DNA of 64,000 nt from Sandaracinus sp964481145 (GTDB lineage Bacteria; Myxococcota_A; Polyangia; Polyangiales; Sandaracinaceae), in assembly GCA_964481145.1 (NCBI GenBank), contig CAYZTA010000031.1, positions 4,270 to 68,269 on the forward strand, written 5' to 3'. A program made the translations under genes and the position numbers. Positions 1 through 8,034 of this stretch are shown in pieces. The first letter of the stretch is position 1, and each line of letters begins with the position of its first letter. The notes beneath the pieces are model-generated. The model saw only the letters and a program-made list of their open reading frames with translations. It did no database searches and was not told the origin of the DNA.

Positions 1-1
1 C

Positions 2-694
2 GCTCGATTGCCCATGGGCAACAACAAGAGCGCGGCGACATTGAACGAGCTGTTGGAGCGCTCAGATTTCGTCACATTGCATGTGCCAGAGACCCCTGGA
101 ACGCGTGATCTGATCGGGGCGGCCGAGCTTTCACGGATGAGACGCGGGGCGTACCTCATCAACGCCAGTCGCGGGACGGTCGTCGTGATTCCGGCGTTGG
201 CAGAAGCGCTCCGCACGGGGCATCTCGGAGGTGCGGCTGTCGACGTTTTCCCGGTCGAGCCTGCTGGGAACGGTTCGAAGTTCGAGAGTGAATTGCAGGG
301 ATTGCCGAATGTCGTGCTGACCCCTCACATCGGCGGCTCGACGGCAGAGGCTCAAGTGGCGATCGGGCACGAAGTCTCCGGTGCGCTCATCAAGTTCTTG
401 CGTTCCGGGACGACGCTGGGCGCCGTGAACTTTCCTCAGGCGGATTTGGGGCGACGCGAGGGGGTGCATCGATTTACCCATGTGCATCGAAACGTGCCGG
501 GGGTGCTTCGCGATGTGAACCGCATCGTCTCCGAAGCCGAGGCGAACGTCGTGGGGCAGGTGCTCGCGACCGATGCCCATATTGGCTATTTGGTGATGGA
601 TGTCGCTGAAGATCGTCATCGACGGGTCGGTGAAGAGCTCTATACGCGGATGAATCAACTGCCGACGACCATCGCGACGCGCCTTCTAGGGTAG
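2..694 (+). CDS. serA: D-3-phosphoglycerate dehydrogenase, C-terminal part (5' end cut by the window)
   Basis: Oxidises 3-phosphoglycerate with NAD+ in the first step of serine synthesis, in the cytosol. The reading frame is open to the left edge, so the N-terminus lies outside the window and the coordinates give only the visible part. What is present matches the E. coli-type enzyme: the nucleotide-binding core with NASRGTVV and VDVFPVEP, the catalytic histidine in LTPHIGGSTAEAQ, and a C-terminal ACT regulatory domain (about the last 80 residues, from HRFTHVHRNVPGVL) that ends in ARLLG as in E. coli SerA. One small oddity is Val where the family usually has Asp after RGTVV. It stands about 75 bases ahead of the next gene on the same strand. 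Confidence 0.9.
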   Translation, partial: ARLPMGNNKSAATLNELLERSDFVTLHVPETPGTRDLIGAAELSRMRRGAYLINASRGTVVVIPALAEALRTGHLGGAAVDVFPVEPAGNGSKFESELQGLPNVVLTPHIGGSTAEAQVAIGHEVSGALIKFLRSGTTLGAVNFPQADLGRREGVHRFTHVHRNVPGVLRDVNRIVSEAEANVVGQVLATDAHIGYLVMDVAEDRHRRVGEELYTRMNQLPTTIATRLLG

Positions 695-769
695 GTCGGA
701 TTCGACGGCGAACGATTCGATAAAGATCCCTGCCGGGTGTGCTACATCGGAACGACACGCGGAGGTTCG

Positions 770-1336
770 ATGATGCAGAGGGCAGTTCGGCTCATGGGCG
801 TGCTTTTGGGGATCTTGGCCTTGGCCGCATGTGGTGGCCGCGAAGAAAGAGGCGCTTCGAATGGAGCATCGGATCCCGCTCCGGCCCAGGGCAATGCTCT
901 TGCTGGTGGCGGGAATGGCGATGCTTGTGGGGATCCCGCGCAAGCACGGGACGTCGCGGAGGATCCCTCTTTCGAGCTTCGTGCAACCGCGGCGGGGCCT
1001 TATGCTCCGAGTGAGGAGGGGCGCTTCGAAATCGTGCTTACTCCGCGGGGAAATTATCACGTGAACACACAGTATCCGCTGTCGATTCGACTCGATGCAC
1101 CGGGAGGACTCACGGTGCCTGGCGAGGCGCTCGAAGTGGGAGATGCTGCGGAGTTTGGCGAGCCCCGAGCTCGATTTCAGGTGCCTTTCACTGCGACGAG
1201 CGCGGGACAACACCGCGTGACGGCCCGCGTCGATTTCGCGGTGTGCACACCCGAAGCGTGCATGCCGGAGTGCCGGACGCTCGCGCTCGTGTTGCCGGTG
1301 GAGGCTGCGCCGAGTCCCGAACCCCGGAGCCTGTGA
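770..1336 (+). CDS. Lipoprotein with a DsbD-N-like beta-sandwich domain
   Basis: A 188-residue predicted lipoprotein. I start it at the ATG at 770 because GGAGG at 761-765 is correctly spaced; upstream in-frame starts lack this. Residues 1-21 form a signal peptide ending in a lipobox (LAAC, Cys21). After a low-complexity linker, the C-terminal ~110 residues look like an immunoglobulin-like domain resembling the N-terminal domain of DsbD-type proteins: GPYAPSEEGRFEIVL, then YPLSIRLD, and a terminal cysteine cluster (CTPEACMPEC). The resemblance is by pattern only. The stop codon TGA is directly followed by the GTG of the PrkA-like kinase gene, so the two are probably one transcript and translationally coupled. 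Function unknown; a periplasmic sensor or redox role is speculative. Confidence 0.7.
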   Translation: MMQRAVRLMGVLLGILALAACGGREERGASNGASDPAPAQGNALAGGGNGDACGDPAQARDVAEDPSFELRATAAGPYAPSEEGRFEIVLTPRGNYHVNTQYPLSIRLDAPGGLTVPGEALEVGDAAEFGEPRARFQVPFTATSAGQHRVTARVDFAVCTPEACMPECRTLALVLPVEAAPSPEPRSL

Positions 1337-3619
1337 GTGAGGAATACCGAGTTGGCCAACGACAACGAACTTGAGCAGGCGGATGCCAAAGTCTCCGCGG
1401 ATATGACGCGCATCGCGGACTCGGTTCGTGAGCGTTACCAGTCGGAACGACGTGTTCTCTCGTTCAGCGAATTCTTGACGCTGTTTGGGCAGAGTCCATG
1501 GCGGCACAGCCGCGATGCGGCTCGCTATCTACGCGATTGTTTCGATTTTTGGGGCAAGGACACGCGGCAGATGCCGGATGGTCCAGTGACCCGATTTCGG
1601 CTTTTCGATCTTCCTTTCTTGCGCGAGGCCGATGGTCGTCGTCGTCACGATTACCTCGTGGGCCAGGAGGAAATCCAAGAGGCCGTGTATCGCGTGCTCG
1701 GCAACTTCGTGCGCGAAGGGCGCATCAACAAGCTGATGATGCTCCATGGCCCCAATGGCAGCGCGAAGTCGACGTTCGTGCATTGCATGATGAAAGGGCT
1801 CGAAGCGTATTCCGAGACTGAAGACGGGGCGCTGTATTATTTCTCGTGGATCTTCCCGCGCGGACGCGACGGCCGCACCATCGGGTTCGGCTCGACGGAT
1901 GATTCGATGCCGAACGGCGATACTTACGCGCATCTGCCCGACTCCCAGATCGATCTACGGATGCCGAGCGAGCTTCGCGAAAATCCGCTCATGCTCTTGC
2001 CGACCGTGGAGCGACGTCGCCTCGTGCGAGAGGCTTACGAACGCGCACGCATCGAGGAGGCGCCTCCCGCGTTGGTGCTCGAGGGGCAGCTGGGCGCGAA
2101 GAACAAGAAGATCTTCGAGGCGCTGCTCACGGCTTATCGCGGAGATTTACGACGGGTGTTGGCGCACGTTCGGGTCGAGCGTCTCTATATTTCGGAGCGC
2201 TATCGGCAAGGGGCGGTCACGGTCGGCCCGCAGATGGCGGTGGATGCGCAGGAGCGACAGATCACGATGGATCGCTCGCTCGCGGCGCTGCCTGCTTCGC
2301 TCGCGTCGCTGACACTCTTCGAGACGCAGGGTGAGATCGTCGATGCCAGCAATGGCATCATCGAGTTCAGCGATTTGCTGAAGCGTCCGCTCGATGCATG
2401 GCGGTATCTGCTGCTCGCTGTCGAAGAGGGGGAGATCACGCTCTCGACGAGCGTGCTTCCGCTCAATACGATCTTTGCTGCGACTTCGAACGACATTCAT
2501 CTGAAAGCGTTTCGCGAACATCACGAGTATCGTTCGTTCCGGGGTCGTCTCTCCCTCGTGCGGGTCCCGTACTTGCGTGACTACCGGCAAGAGCAGGGCA
2601 TTTACGATGCGCAGATCGTTCCCCAGGTGCGCGCGCACGTCGCGCCGCATGCGACCTATGTGGCGGCGCTCTGGGCGGTGCTCACGCGTTTGCGTCGTGC
2701 TCAGGTCGAGAGCTACGAGACGAAGAAACTCGGTCAGCTCGCGGCGTCGCTCTCACCGCTCGAAAAGGCCGAGTACTATTCGGATTTGACGATTCCGAAT
2801 CGCTTCTCGAACGAGGAGACGCAGCTCTTGCGTGCCGCCTTTGCTGCGGTGAAACACGAGACGGATATGTGGGCTCTCTACGAAGGTTCGACGGGTGCTT
2901 CGCCTCGTGAGATTCGTGTGCTCTTGTTGGATGCTGCGCAGGATCCCGAGTTCGCGTGTCTCTCGCCGTTGGCGGTCCTTCGGAAAATCGAAGAGCTCTG
3001 TGACGCAGACGATTACGATTTCCTGAAAGAAACGCCGGAGTCGGGCTATCACGATCATCGTGGTTTCGTCGATGTGGTGCGCGAGCGTTGGCTCGACCGA
3101 GTGGACGATGAGTTTCGACGAAGCACGGGGCTCGTTCTCGAGACGCAATACATTCAGCTCTTCGATCGCTACGTGACCCATGTTTCGAACTGGATGAAGA
3201 AAGAGCGCATCTACAATCCGATGACGGGCAAATACGAGGACCCCGACCCGAACCTCATGGAGAGTGTCGAGGCGATGCTCGGTGTCACTCGAAACAACGA
3301 CACGTTCCGGCGTGATTTGATCAGCAACGTGGCTGCGCACGCGATCGACAATCCTGAGCAGAAGGTCGATTACCAACGACTTTTCCCGCGATATTTGCAA
3401 CAAGTGCGCGAAGCCACCTATGGCAAGCGCAAGAAGCAGCTCGCCGAGATTTCCCGCGATGTGCTTGCGGTGTTGAACGATGACACGCACCCACTGGATG
3501 CGGAGCGTCTGTCACGTGCAAAGACGACGATTCAAGCGCTCGAGCGTGATTATGGATATGCAGCAGCATCGATTCGCGATGCGATCGGTGAGCTGATGCG
3601 GCAAAGGTATATTGCCTAG
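1337..3619 (+). CDS. prkA: PrkA-family AAA+ serine protein kinase, long form
   Basis: A cytosolic protein of the PrkA (YeaG) family, which in other bacteria acts as a serine kinase or AAA+ protease-like factor in stress and sporulation responses. The Walker A motif GPNGSAKST lies at residues 138-146, preceded by the family-typical VGQEEIQEAVYRVLGNFV and LMMLHGPNG. Later segments such as PLDAWRYLLLAVEEGEI and the C-terminal YNPMTGKYEDPDPNLMESVE also fit PrkA. At 760 residues it is longer than the usual ~640. The start is a GTG that abuts the lipoprotein stop, with no separate Shine-Dalgarno, which suggests coupling; a TTG at 1352 is an alternative. The usual partners yeaH (DUF444) and spoVR are absent from the neighbourhood. 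Confidence 0.85.
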   Translation: MRNTELANDNELEQADAKVSADMTRIADSVRERYQSERRVLSFSEFLTLFGQSPWRHSRDAARYLRDCFDFWGKDTRQMPDGPVTRFRLFDLPFLREADGRRRHDYLVGQEEIQEAVYRVLGNFVREGRINKLMMLHGPNGSAKSTFVHCMMKGLEAYSETEDGALYYFSWIFPRGRDGRTIGFGSTDDSMPNGDTYAHLPDSQIDLRMPSELRENPLMLLPTVERRRLVREAYERARIEEAPPALVLEGQLGAKNKKIFEALLTAYRGDLRRVLAHVRVERLYISERYRQGAVTVGPQMAVDAQERQITMDRSLAALPASLASLTLFETQGEIVDASNGIIEFSDLLKRPLDAWRYLLLAVEEGEITLSTSVLPLNTIFAATSNDIHLKAFREHHEYRSFRGRLSLVRVPYLRDYRQEQGIYDAQIVPQVRAHVAPHATYVAALWAVLTRLRRAQVESYETKKLGQLAASLSPLEKAEYYSDLTIPNRFSNEETQLLRAAFAAVKHETDMWALYEGSTGASPREIRVLLLDAAQDPEFACLSPLAVLRKIEELCDADDYDFLKETPESGYHDHRGFVDVVRERWLDRVDDEFRRSTGLVLETQYIQLFDRYVTHVSNWMKKERIYNPMTGKYEDPDPNLMESVEAMLGVTRNNDTFRRDLISNVAAHAIDNPEQKVDYQRLFPRYLQQVREATYGKRKKQLAEISRDVLAVLNDDTHPLDAERLSRAKTTIQALERDYGYAAASIRDAIGELMRQRYIA

Positions 3620-3648
3620 CGCGCGGACCCTAGACTGCGGAGGGATGC

Positions 3649-3990
3649 ATGGCGGAAGGAACGGGACTCGCGCTTGCACGCATGCGTTACGAACGGGTGC
3701 AGCCTTCCGGCAGATTGATCGATGAGGTTTCGAAGCGCGCGAACCAGCATTGGAACATCATCGATGAGTCCCATGTAACGATCGCGCGCGCCGAGGTCTT
3801 CGAAGGCAGTGAGCAATGGGGCGTGCGTCTCTTCGACCGTGCGCCATCACTCGACGATTCGGACCTCCTTCGTGTGGTCGCACATTTGCTCGTGTGGCAC
3901 GCGCAGTGCGCGACCGAAACCGTGGACGTCGTGCTCGGACGAACGCACGAGCATCACACGCTGGTGCGCGTGAGCGGCGATTACGTTTGA
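3649..3990 (+). CDS. Hypothetical protein, 113 residues
   Basis: I do not recognise a family. The gene has a good ribosome binding site (GGAGGG at 3639-3644, four bases before ATG), GC-rich third positions like its neighbours, and no competing gene. The product is a small soluble protein without signal peptide or membrane segment; it is predicted mixed alpha/beta and has several histidines near the C-terminus (WHAQC, RTHEHHT). It follows prkA by 29 bases and precedes an MBL-fold hydrolase by six bases, so it is probably co-transcribed with both. Confidence 0.6.
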   Translation: MAEGTGLALARMRYERVQPSGRLIDEVSKRANQHWNIIDESHVTIARAEVFEGSEQWGVRLFDRAPSLDDSDLLRVVAHLLVWHAQCATETVDVVLGRTHEHHTLVRVSGDYV

Positions 3991-3996
3991 AGAACA

Positions 3997-4755
3997 GTGC
4001 CCCTGATGCAGCTTGCGATTCTCGGCTCTGGAACGGCGATCCCTCATCCGCGACGAGGCGCGAGCGGTTATGCACTCATGGCGCCTTCGGGAGAAGTTTT
4101 GTTGCTGGAATGCGGGCCGGGATCGACGCGGCGATGGCCTCGGTTCGGGATCACGTTCGAGCGCGCATGCACGATCGTGACGAGCCATTATCACGTCGAT
4201 CATTGTGGCGATCTTCCTGCTGTGCTTTTTGGGCGCAACGTCATCGAGCCTTCACTGAGTAGGCCGCTTACGTTGTTTGGCCCCGTCGGACATCGCGCCC
4301 ACATCGCTGGCATCGAAGCACTTTATGGACAAGCGGTAGGAGGCCATCGCGAGATCGTCGAGATGAGAGATCGAGACGTGCATACATGTGGTTCTTTTAC
4401 GGTCGAAGCCCGCGAAGTGCTGCATGTCGCAGGGGCTCTCGGGTTTCGAATTCGATGTGGCGAACGGACGCTCGCGTTCAGCGGCGATAGCGGGATTTGT
4501 GATGCGCTCGTCGAACTTTGTCGCGGCGTGGATCTCGCGCTGCTCGAGTGCAGTTATCCGGCATCGAGGGAAACGTCCAAGCACTTGAATGCGCGGACCG
4601 CGGGGGAGGCGGCGGCCAGAGCGGGGCTCGAGCACGTCGTCCTGACGCATTTTTATCCCGTGTGCGATGGCGTGGATATCGAGGCGGAGGTCCGAGAGGC
4701 GGGGTATCGAGGCGAGCTCGTGCTCGCAGAAGACGACATGCTCATCGACGTGTGA
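3997..4755 (+). CDS. MBL-fold metallo-hydrolase of the RNase Z-like type
   Basis: A 252-residue metallo-beta-lactamase-fold hydrolase. The sequence begins with LAILGSGTAIPHPRRGASGY, typical of tRNase Z-like proteins, and carries the dinuclear zinc motif HYHVDH at residues 64-69. Further ligands are visible as the Asp in AFSGDSGICDAL and the His in VVLTHFYP. It lacks the long flexible arm of true RNase Z, so the substrate is uncertain and it may be a phosphodiesterase or other hydrolase rather than a tRNA 3'-processing enzyme. The start could be GTG 3997 or ATG 4006. It is closely spaced with the gene before it and 22 bases before pdxJ. Confidence 0.8.
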   Translation: MPLMQLAILGSGTAIPHPRRGASGYALMAPSGEVLLLECGPGSTRRWPRFGITFERACTIVTSHYHVDHCGDLPAVLFGRNVIEPSLSRPLTLFGPVGHRAHIAGIEALYGQAVGGHREIVEMRDRDVHTCGSFTVEAREVLHVAGALGFRIRCGERTLAFSGDSGICDALVELCRGVDLALLECSYPASRETSKHLNARTAGEAAARAGLEHVVLTHFYPVCDGVDIEAEVREAGYRGELVLAEDDMLIDV

Positions 4756-4777
4756 TCGACGTGGTAGGCTGCGCGCG

Positions 4778-5533
4778 ATGGCGGTTCGATTGCATGTGAA
4801 CGTGGATCACGTGGCGACGCTTCGGCAGGCACGTGGAACTGATTACCCCGATCCGGTGGAAGCTGCGATGCGCTGTGAATGGGCGGGCGCACACGGCATC
4901 ACGGTGCATTTGCGTGAAGATAGGCGACATATTCAGTTGCGCGATGTCGAAGTGCTGCGGCGCACTGTGAAGACGATGTTGAATCTCGAGATGGCAGCGA
5001 CCGACGAGATGGTGTCGATCGCGCTGACGGTGAGGCCGGATCTCGTGACGTTGGTGCCCGAACGGCGCGAAGAACGCACGACGGAAGGCGGACTCGATGT
5101 CGCCCGGCAGCTCGAAGGGATCAAGAGCATCTGCGCGCGGCTCGATGAGAATGGGATTCCGGTGAGTCTCTTCATCGATCCGGAGGACAAGCAGGTCGAG
5201 GCGTCCATCGAAGTCGGAGCGGCATCGATTGAGTTACACACCGGCGATTTTGCTGAGGCGGTGCGACATGGAGACGCGACGGACGAGCTCGATCGGCTTG
5301 CGCGCGCCGCGGCGTTTGCTCGAGCTCGAAGCGCTTCACTCCACGTTGCGGCGGGACACGGTCTCACGGTGCGAAACGTGGTTCCACTGATCGGTCGAGT
5401 GCCGGAGGTCGTCGAGCTCAATATCGGTCATGCGCTCATCTCCGATGCGGTGTTCGTGGGCCTCGATGCGTCCGTGGCTCGTTTTCTTCGTGCGATCGAG
5501 GAAGGTGAAGCTGTCCGAGGTGGGACGCGGTGA
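4778..5533 (+). CDS. pdxJ: Pyridoxine 5'-phosphate synthase
   Basis: Condenses 1-deoxyxylulose 5-phosphate with 3-amino-2-oxopropyl phosphate to make pyridoxine 5'-phosphate (vitamin B6), a cytosolic TIM-barrel enzyme. At 251 residues it has the usual size. Family motifs are clear: LHVNVDHVATLRQARGT at the N-terminus, HGITVHLREDRRHIQ, NLEMAAT, LVPERREERTTEGG, SLFIDP, and AAGHGLTVRNV near the end. The start at ATG 4778 gives the family N-terminus MAVRLHVNVDH; an earlier in-frame start would add an unrelated leader overlapping the hydrolase gene. Its TGA overlaps the GTG start of the next gene by four bases, so the pair is translationally coupled. Confidence 0.96.
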   Translation: MAVRLHVNVDHVATLRQARGTDYPDPVEAAMRCEWAGAHGITVHLREDRRHIQLRDVEVLRRTVKTMLNLEMAATDEMVSIALTVRPDLVTLVPERREERTTEGGLDVARQLEGIKSICARLDENGIPVSLFIDPEDKQVEASIEVGAASIELHTGDFAEAVRHGDATDELDRLARAAAFARARSASLHVAAGHGLTVRNVVPLIGRVPEVVELNIGHALISDAVFVGLDASVARFLRAIEEGEAVRGGTR

Positions 5534-7032
5534 GAGCTCTCCTTGATCGAGCCGAAGCGCGTGCCGTCGATGGCCATGCCGTTCTCTGCGGAGTGCCGTC
5601 GATTGTGTTGATGGAGAACGCCGCGCGCGGCGCGTGCGATCTCCTGTGTGCGCACATGGGAGAACGTTTGCAGCGACCTCTCGTGGTGGGTGGGCTTGGG
5701 CAAAATGGTGGAGATGCGTGGGCACTTGCACGGCATCTGCTCGTGCGCGGCGTCCGGCCCGAGCTCGCGATCCTCGGCGAGCGCTCGAGTGTGCACGGCG
5801 ATGCGAGAGTTCAACTCGATGCGCTCTCGGGGTTGGGAGTCGCAGTGCGGGACATTCACGAGGCGAATCTCGACGTGCTCGATTCGCTTGCTGCACGGGC
5901 CTCCGTGATGATCGACGGTGTGTTCGGTACCGGGCTCGATCGTCCGATCGAAGGGTTTCGCGCGGAAGCGATTCGTCGTCTCATTGCATCCGATGTGCCG
6001 AGCTTTGCGCTCGATGTGCCGAGCGGCATCGATGCGGACACCGGCATGGTGCTCGGCATCGCATGGCCGGCGAAGATGACGGCGACGTTCGCGGCGCATA
6101 AGCGCGGGCTTCATCAATTTCCTGGGGCGCAATTGGCGGGGGAGGTGATCTGCGTCGATATCGGAGTTCCTTCACCCAAGGACACGAAGTCTCGGCTGCT
6201 CGAGCCGAGTGATCTCAGAATGCTCGTGCCTCCACGTGCGATCGATGCGCACAAAGGCAGCGCCGGACACGTGATCGTCTTTGCGGGCTCGCCCGGCCGC
6301 ACTGGCGCTGCGCTGCTTTCTGGAATGGGCGCGATGCGGGCGGGAGCGGGCCTTGTGACCTTGGCCCCCCGAGGCGCCGTGCGCGCGGCGCTCGATGCCA
6401 AAGTGATCGAGCTCATGACGACGGAGATCCCCGAAGCACTCGAAGCCGGGATTGGTGCGGCGCTCCGTGAATGTGAACACAAAGCCGCGGCGGTGCTCGG
6501 GCCGGGGCTCGGGCTCGATAGAACTGCGCAGGTGTACGCGATGCGTCTTGCGCTCGAAGCGCCGATCCCGATGGTGATCGACGCCGATGCGTTGACCGCT
6601 TTCGCGGGGGATCCGAGCGCCTTGCAGAAGGCGCGCGGCATGCGCGTATTGACGCCTCATCCCGGGGAAGCAGGTCGCTTGCTCCATCTCTCGAGCGAGG
6701 AGGTTCAACGCACGCGTTATGCGAGTGCCGAACGGCTCGCGGAGCGCACGGGGCAGGTGGTCGTGTTGAAGGGGGCGCGAACGATCATCGCCAGCCCTGG
6801 GCGGCTCGCGGTTTGTCCCTTGGGAACACCGGCGCTCGGTGTGGCGGGAACGGGAGACGTGCTTTCGGGCATCGTCGGGGCGATGCTCGCTTCACTTCCG
6901 CCATTTGAAGCCGCGTGTGCAGCGGTGCTGGTCCATGCGATGGCGGGGGAGACGGCAGCGTTGGCAGATCGCGGCCTCTTCGCACGAGAGGTGGCCGATG
7001 CTGTCCCTGCGGCCCTTTCGCAGGTCAGATAG
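5530..7032 (+). CDS. nnr: Bifunctional NAD(P)HX epimerase / ADP-dependent NAD(P)HX dehydratase
   Basis: Repairs hydrated NAD(P)H: the N-terminal YjeF_N domain (about residues 1-210) epimerises the R form to the S form, and the C-terminal ribokinase-like domain (about 230-495) dehydrates it with ADP. Visible motifs include VGGLGQNGGDAWALARHLL, DGVFGTGLDRPI and ALDVPSGIDADTG in the first half, and HKGSAGHVIVFAGSPGRTGAA, GPGLGLD, VIDADALTAF, LTPHPGEAGRLL and GVAGTGDVLSG in the second. At 500 residues it matches the fused E. coli protein. It begins at GTG 5530, overlapping the pdxJ stop by four bases. Confidence 0.95.
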   Translation: MRALLDRAEARAVDGHAVLCGVPSIVLMENAARGACDLLCAHMGERLQRPLVVGGLGQNGGDAWALARHLLVRGVRPELAILGERSSVHGDARVQLDALSGLGVAVRDIHEANLDVLDSLAARASVMIDGVFGTGLDRPIEGFRAEAIRRLIASDVPSFALDVPSGIDADTGMVLGIAWPAKMTATFAAHKRGLHQFPGAQLAGEVICVDIGVPSPKDTKSRLLEPSDLRMLVPPRAIDAHKGSAGHVIVFAGSPGRTGAALLSGMGAMRAGAGLVTLAPRGAVRAALDAKVIELMTTEIPEALEAGIGAALRECEHKAAAVLGPGLGLDRTAQVYAMRLALEAPIPMVIDADALTAFAGDPSALQKARGMRVLTPHPGEAGRLLHLSSEEVQRTRYASAERLAERTGQVVVLKGARTIIASPGRLAVCPLGTPALGVAGTGDVLSGIVGAMLASLPPFEAACAAVLVHAMAGETAALADRGLFAREVADAVPAALSQVR

Positions 7033-7105
7033 GAAGCAACGCTCGTCTGGGGAAGATGTCGTTGCGACGACCGTAGAATCGGGCTGACCTTCGAGGAGGT
7101 TGGTC

Positions 7106-7300
7106 ATGCCCATCTATGCAAAGCTTCTCCCCACTGTTTTTGGAGCTCTGATGATCGTCAGCGCCGTTTTGAATCTGCACATGTTCCTTGGCCATCGCCG
7201 CTTGCGCTGGATCGAGGTGGCCTTCGGTCGGACGGCGCTGCGTGTGATCGTCGGTGTGCTCGGTGCGATCGTGATCGCGGCGCCGTGGTTTGGTTGGTGA
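7106..7300 (+). CDS. Small two-helix membrane protein, 64 residues
   Basis: A short gene with a strong ribosome binding site (AGGAGG at 7094-7099, six bases before ATG 7106). The product is almost entirely hydrophobic: one membrane helix at about residues 5-24 (LLPTVFGALMIVSAVLNLHM), a short basic loop (GHRRLRW), and a second helix at about 43-61 (VIVGVLGAIVIAAPWF). I cannot name a family; the layout is shared by several unrelated small membrane families. It lies between the nnr gene and the ECF sigma factor gene, with its own ~70-base leader. Confidence 0.6.
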   Translation: MPIYAKLLPTVFGALMIVSAVLNLHMFLGHRRLRWIEVAFGRTALRVIVGVLGAIVIAAPWFGW

Positions 7301-7313
7301 ACGAGCCGAGCGT

Positions 7314-7328
7314 TGACACGCTGACACG
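7314..7328. repeat. Direct repeat TGACACG x2 upstream of the sigma factor gene
   Basis: The heptamer TGACACG occurs at 7314-7320 and again at 7322-7328, eight bases apart, with a related TGACATCG at 7355-7362. An AT-rich patch (TATATAAG around 7398-7405) follows, unlike the GC-rich surroundings. The position, in the 166-base gap before the sigma factor gene, suits a promoter/operator region, but no clear -35/-10 pair is visible. Confidence 0.3.
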
Positions 7329-7466
7329 AACGCGTGGCTCGACGCAGGACAAGCTGACATCGTCACCGTGCTTCGATGGTGTCGAAATTGCCTTGAATAT
7401 ATAAGAAAATAGGCCGATCCAAGGTTGGCGCGACGATTGCTCGGAAGGCCCTTCGAGGAGGTGCCT

Positions 7467-8027
7467 TTGACTCTCGAACAAGGTGTACGCGACCGTCCTG
7501 ACTTCGACCATTTCGAGCGTGAGGTCTTGTCGTATCGAAATGAGTTGATCGGCGCAGGCATGCGCATGACGGGTTCGCGAAGCGATGCAGAAGACCTCGT
7601 GCAGGATGCAATCGTACGAGCATGGACGTTCTGGCATCGTTTCGAGCCAGGCACCTATGGTCGGGCGTGGATGCATCGCATCCTGCTCAATACGTTCATC
7701 AACGGATATCGACGTCGGAAGCGCGAACGCGAGATTTTGATGACGATGCACGCCCGAGAGTTGGGCGAAGAGGTTCGTTCAGTCGTGGCGAATGGGCTCG
7801 AAGATGGCCTCGGCGACGAGCTCAAGGCTGCGCTCGACGCGTTGCCCGAGGAGTTCCGCCAAGTCGTGGTGTTGGTCGACGTCGAAGATCATTCTTACCG
7901 AGATGCGGCCCATAAGATCGGCTGCCCGATCGGGACCGTGATGTCGCGTTTGCATCGCGCGCGACGCGCCATGAAGCGCAAGCTCGAGGGCATCGAGCAA
8001 GAGCCAGCGTTCGCAGAGGCCGCATAA
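7467..8027 (+). CDS. RNA polymerase sigma factor, ECF subfamily
   Basis: A 186-residue extracytoplasmic-function sigma-70 factor that directs RNA polymerase to a specific regulon. Region 2 is visible as MRMTGSRSDAEDLVQDAIVR followed by AWTFWHRFEPGTYGRAWMHR, and region 4 as ALDALPEEFRQVVVLVDVE with the helix-turn-helix YRDAAHKIGCPIGTVMSRLH. I place the start at TTG 7467 because GAGGAGG at 7455-7461 is five bases upstream; a longer start at TTG 7425 has no such site. No anti-sigma factor gene is adjacent: the small membrane protein lies upstream and the downstream gene is convergent. How its activity is controlled is therefore not evident. Confidence 0.9.
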   Translation: MTLEQGVRDRPDFDHFEREVLSYRNELIGAGMRMTGSRSDAEDLVQDAIVRAWTFWHRFEPGTYGRAWMHRILLNTFINGYRRRKREREILMTMHARELGEEVRSVVANGLEDGLGDELKAALDALPEEFRQVVVLVDVEDHSYRDAAHKIGCPIGTVMSRLHRARRAMKRKLEGIEQEPAFAEAA

Positions 8028-8034
8028 CCACCGT

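Noticed and set aside
1..694. serA as a broken gene
   Set aside because: The frame is open to the window edge and the visible part is intact, so the missing 5' end is only an effect of the window boundary.
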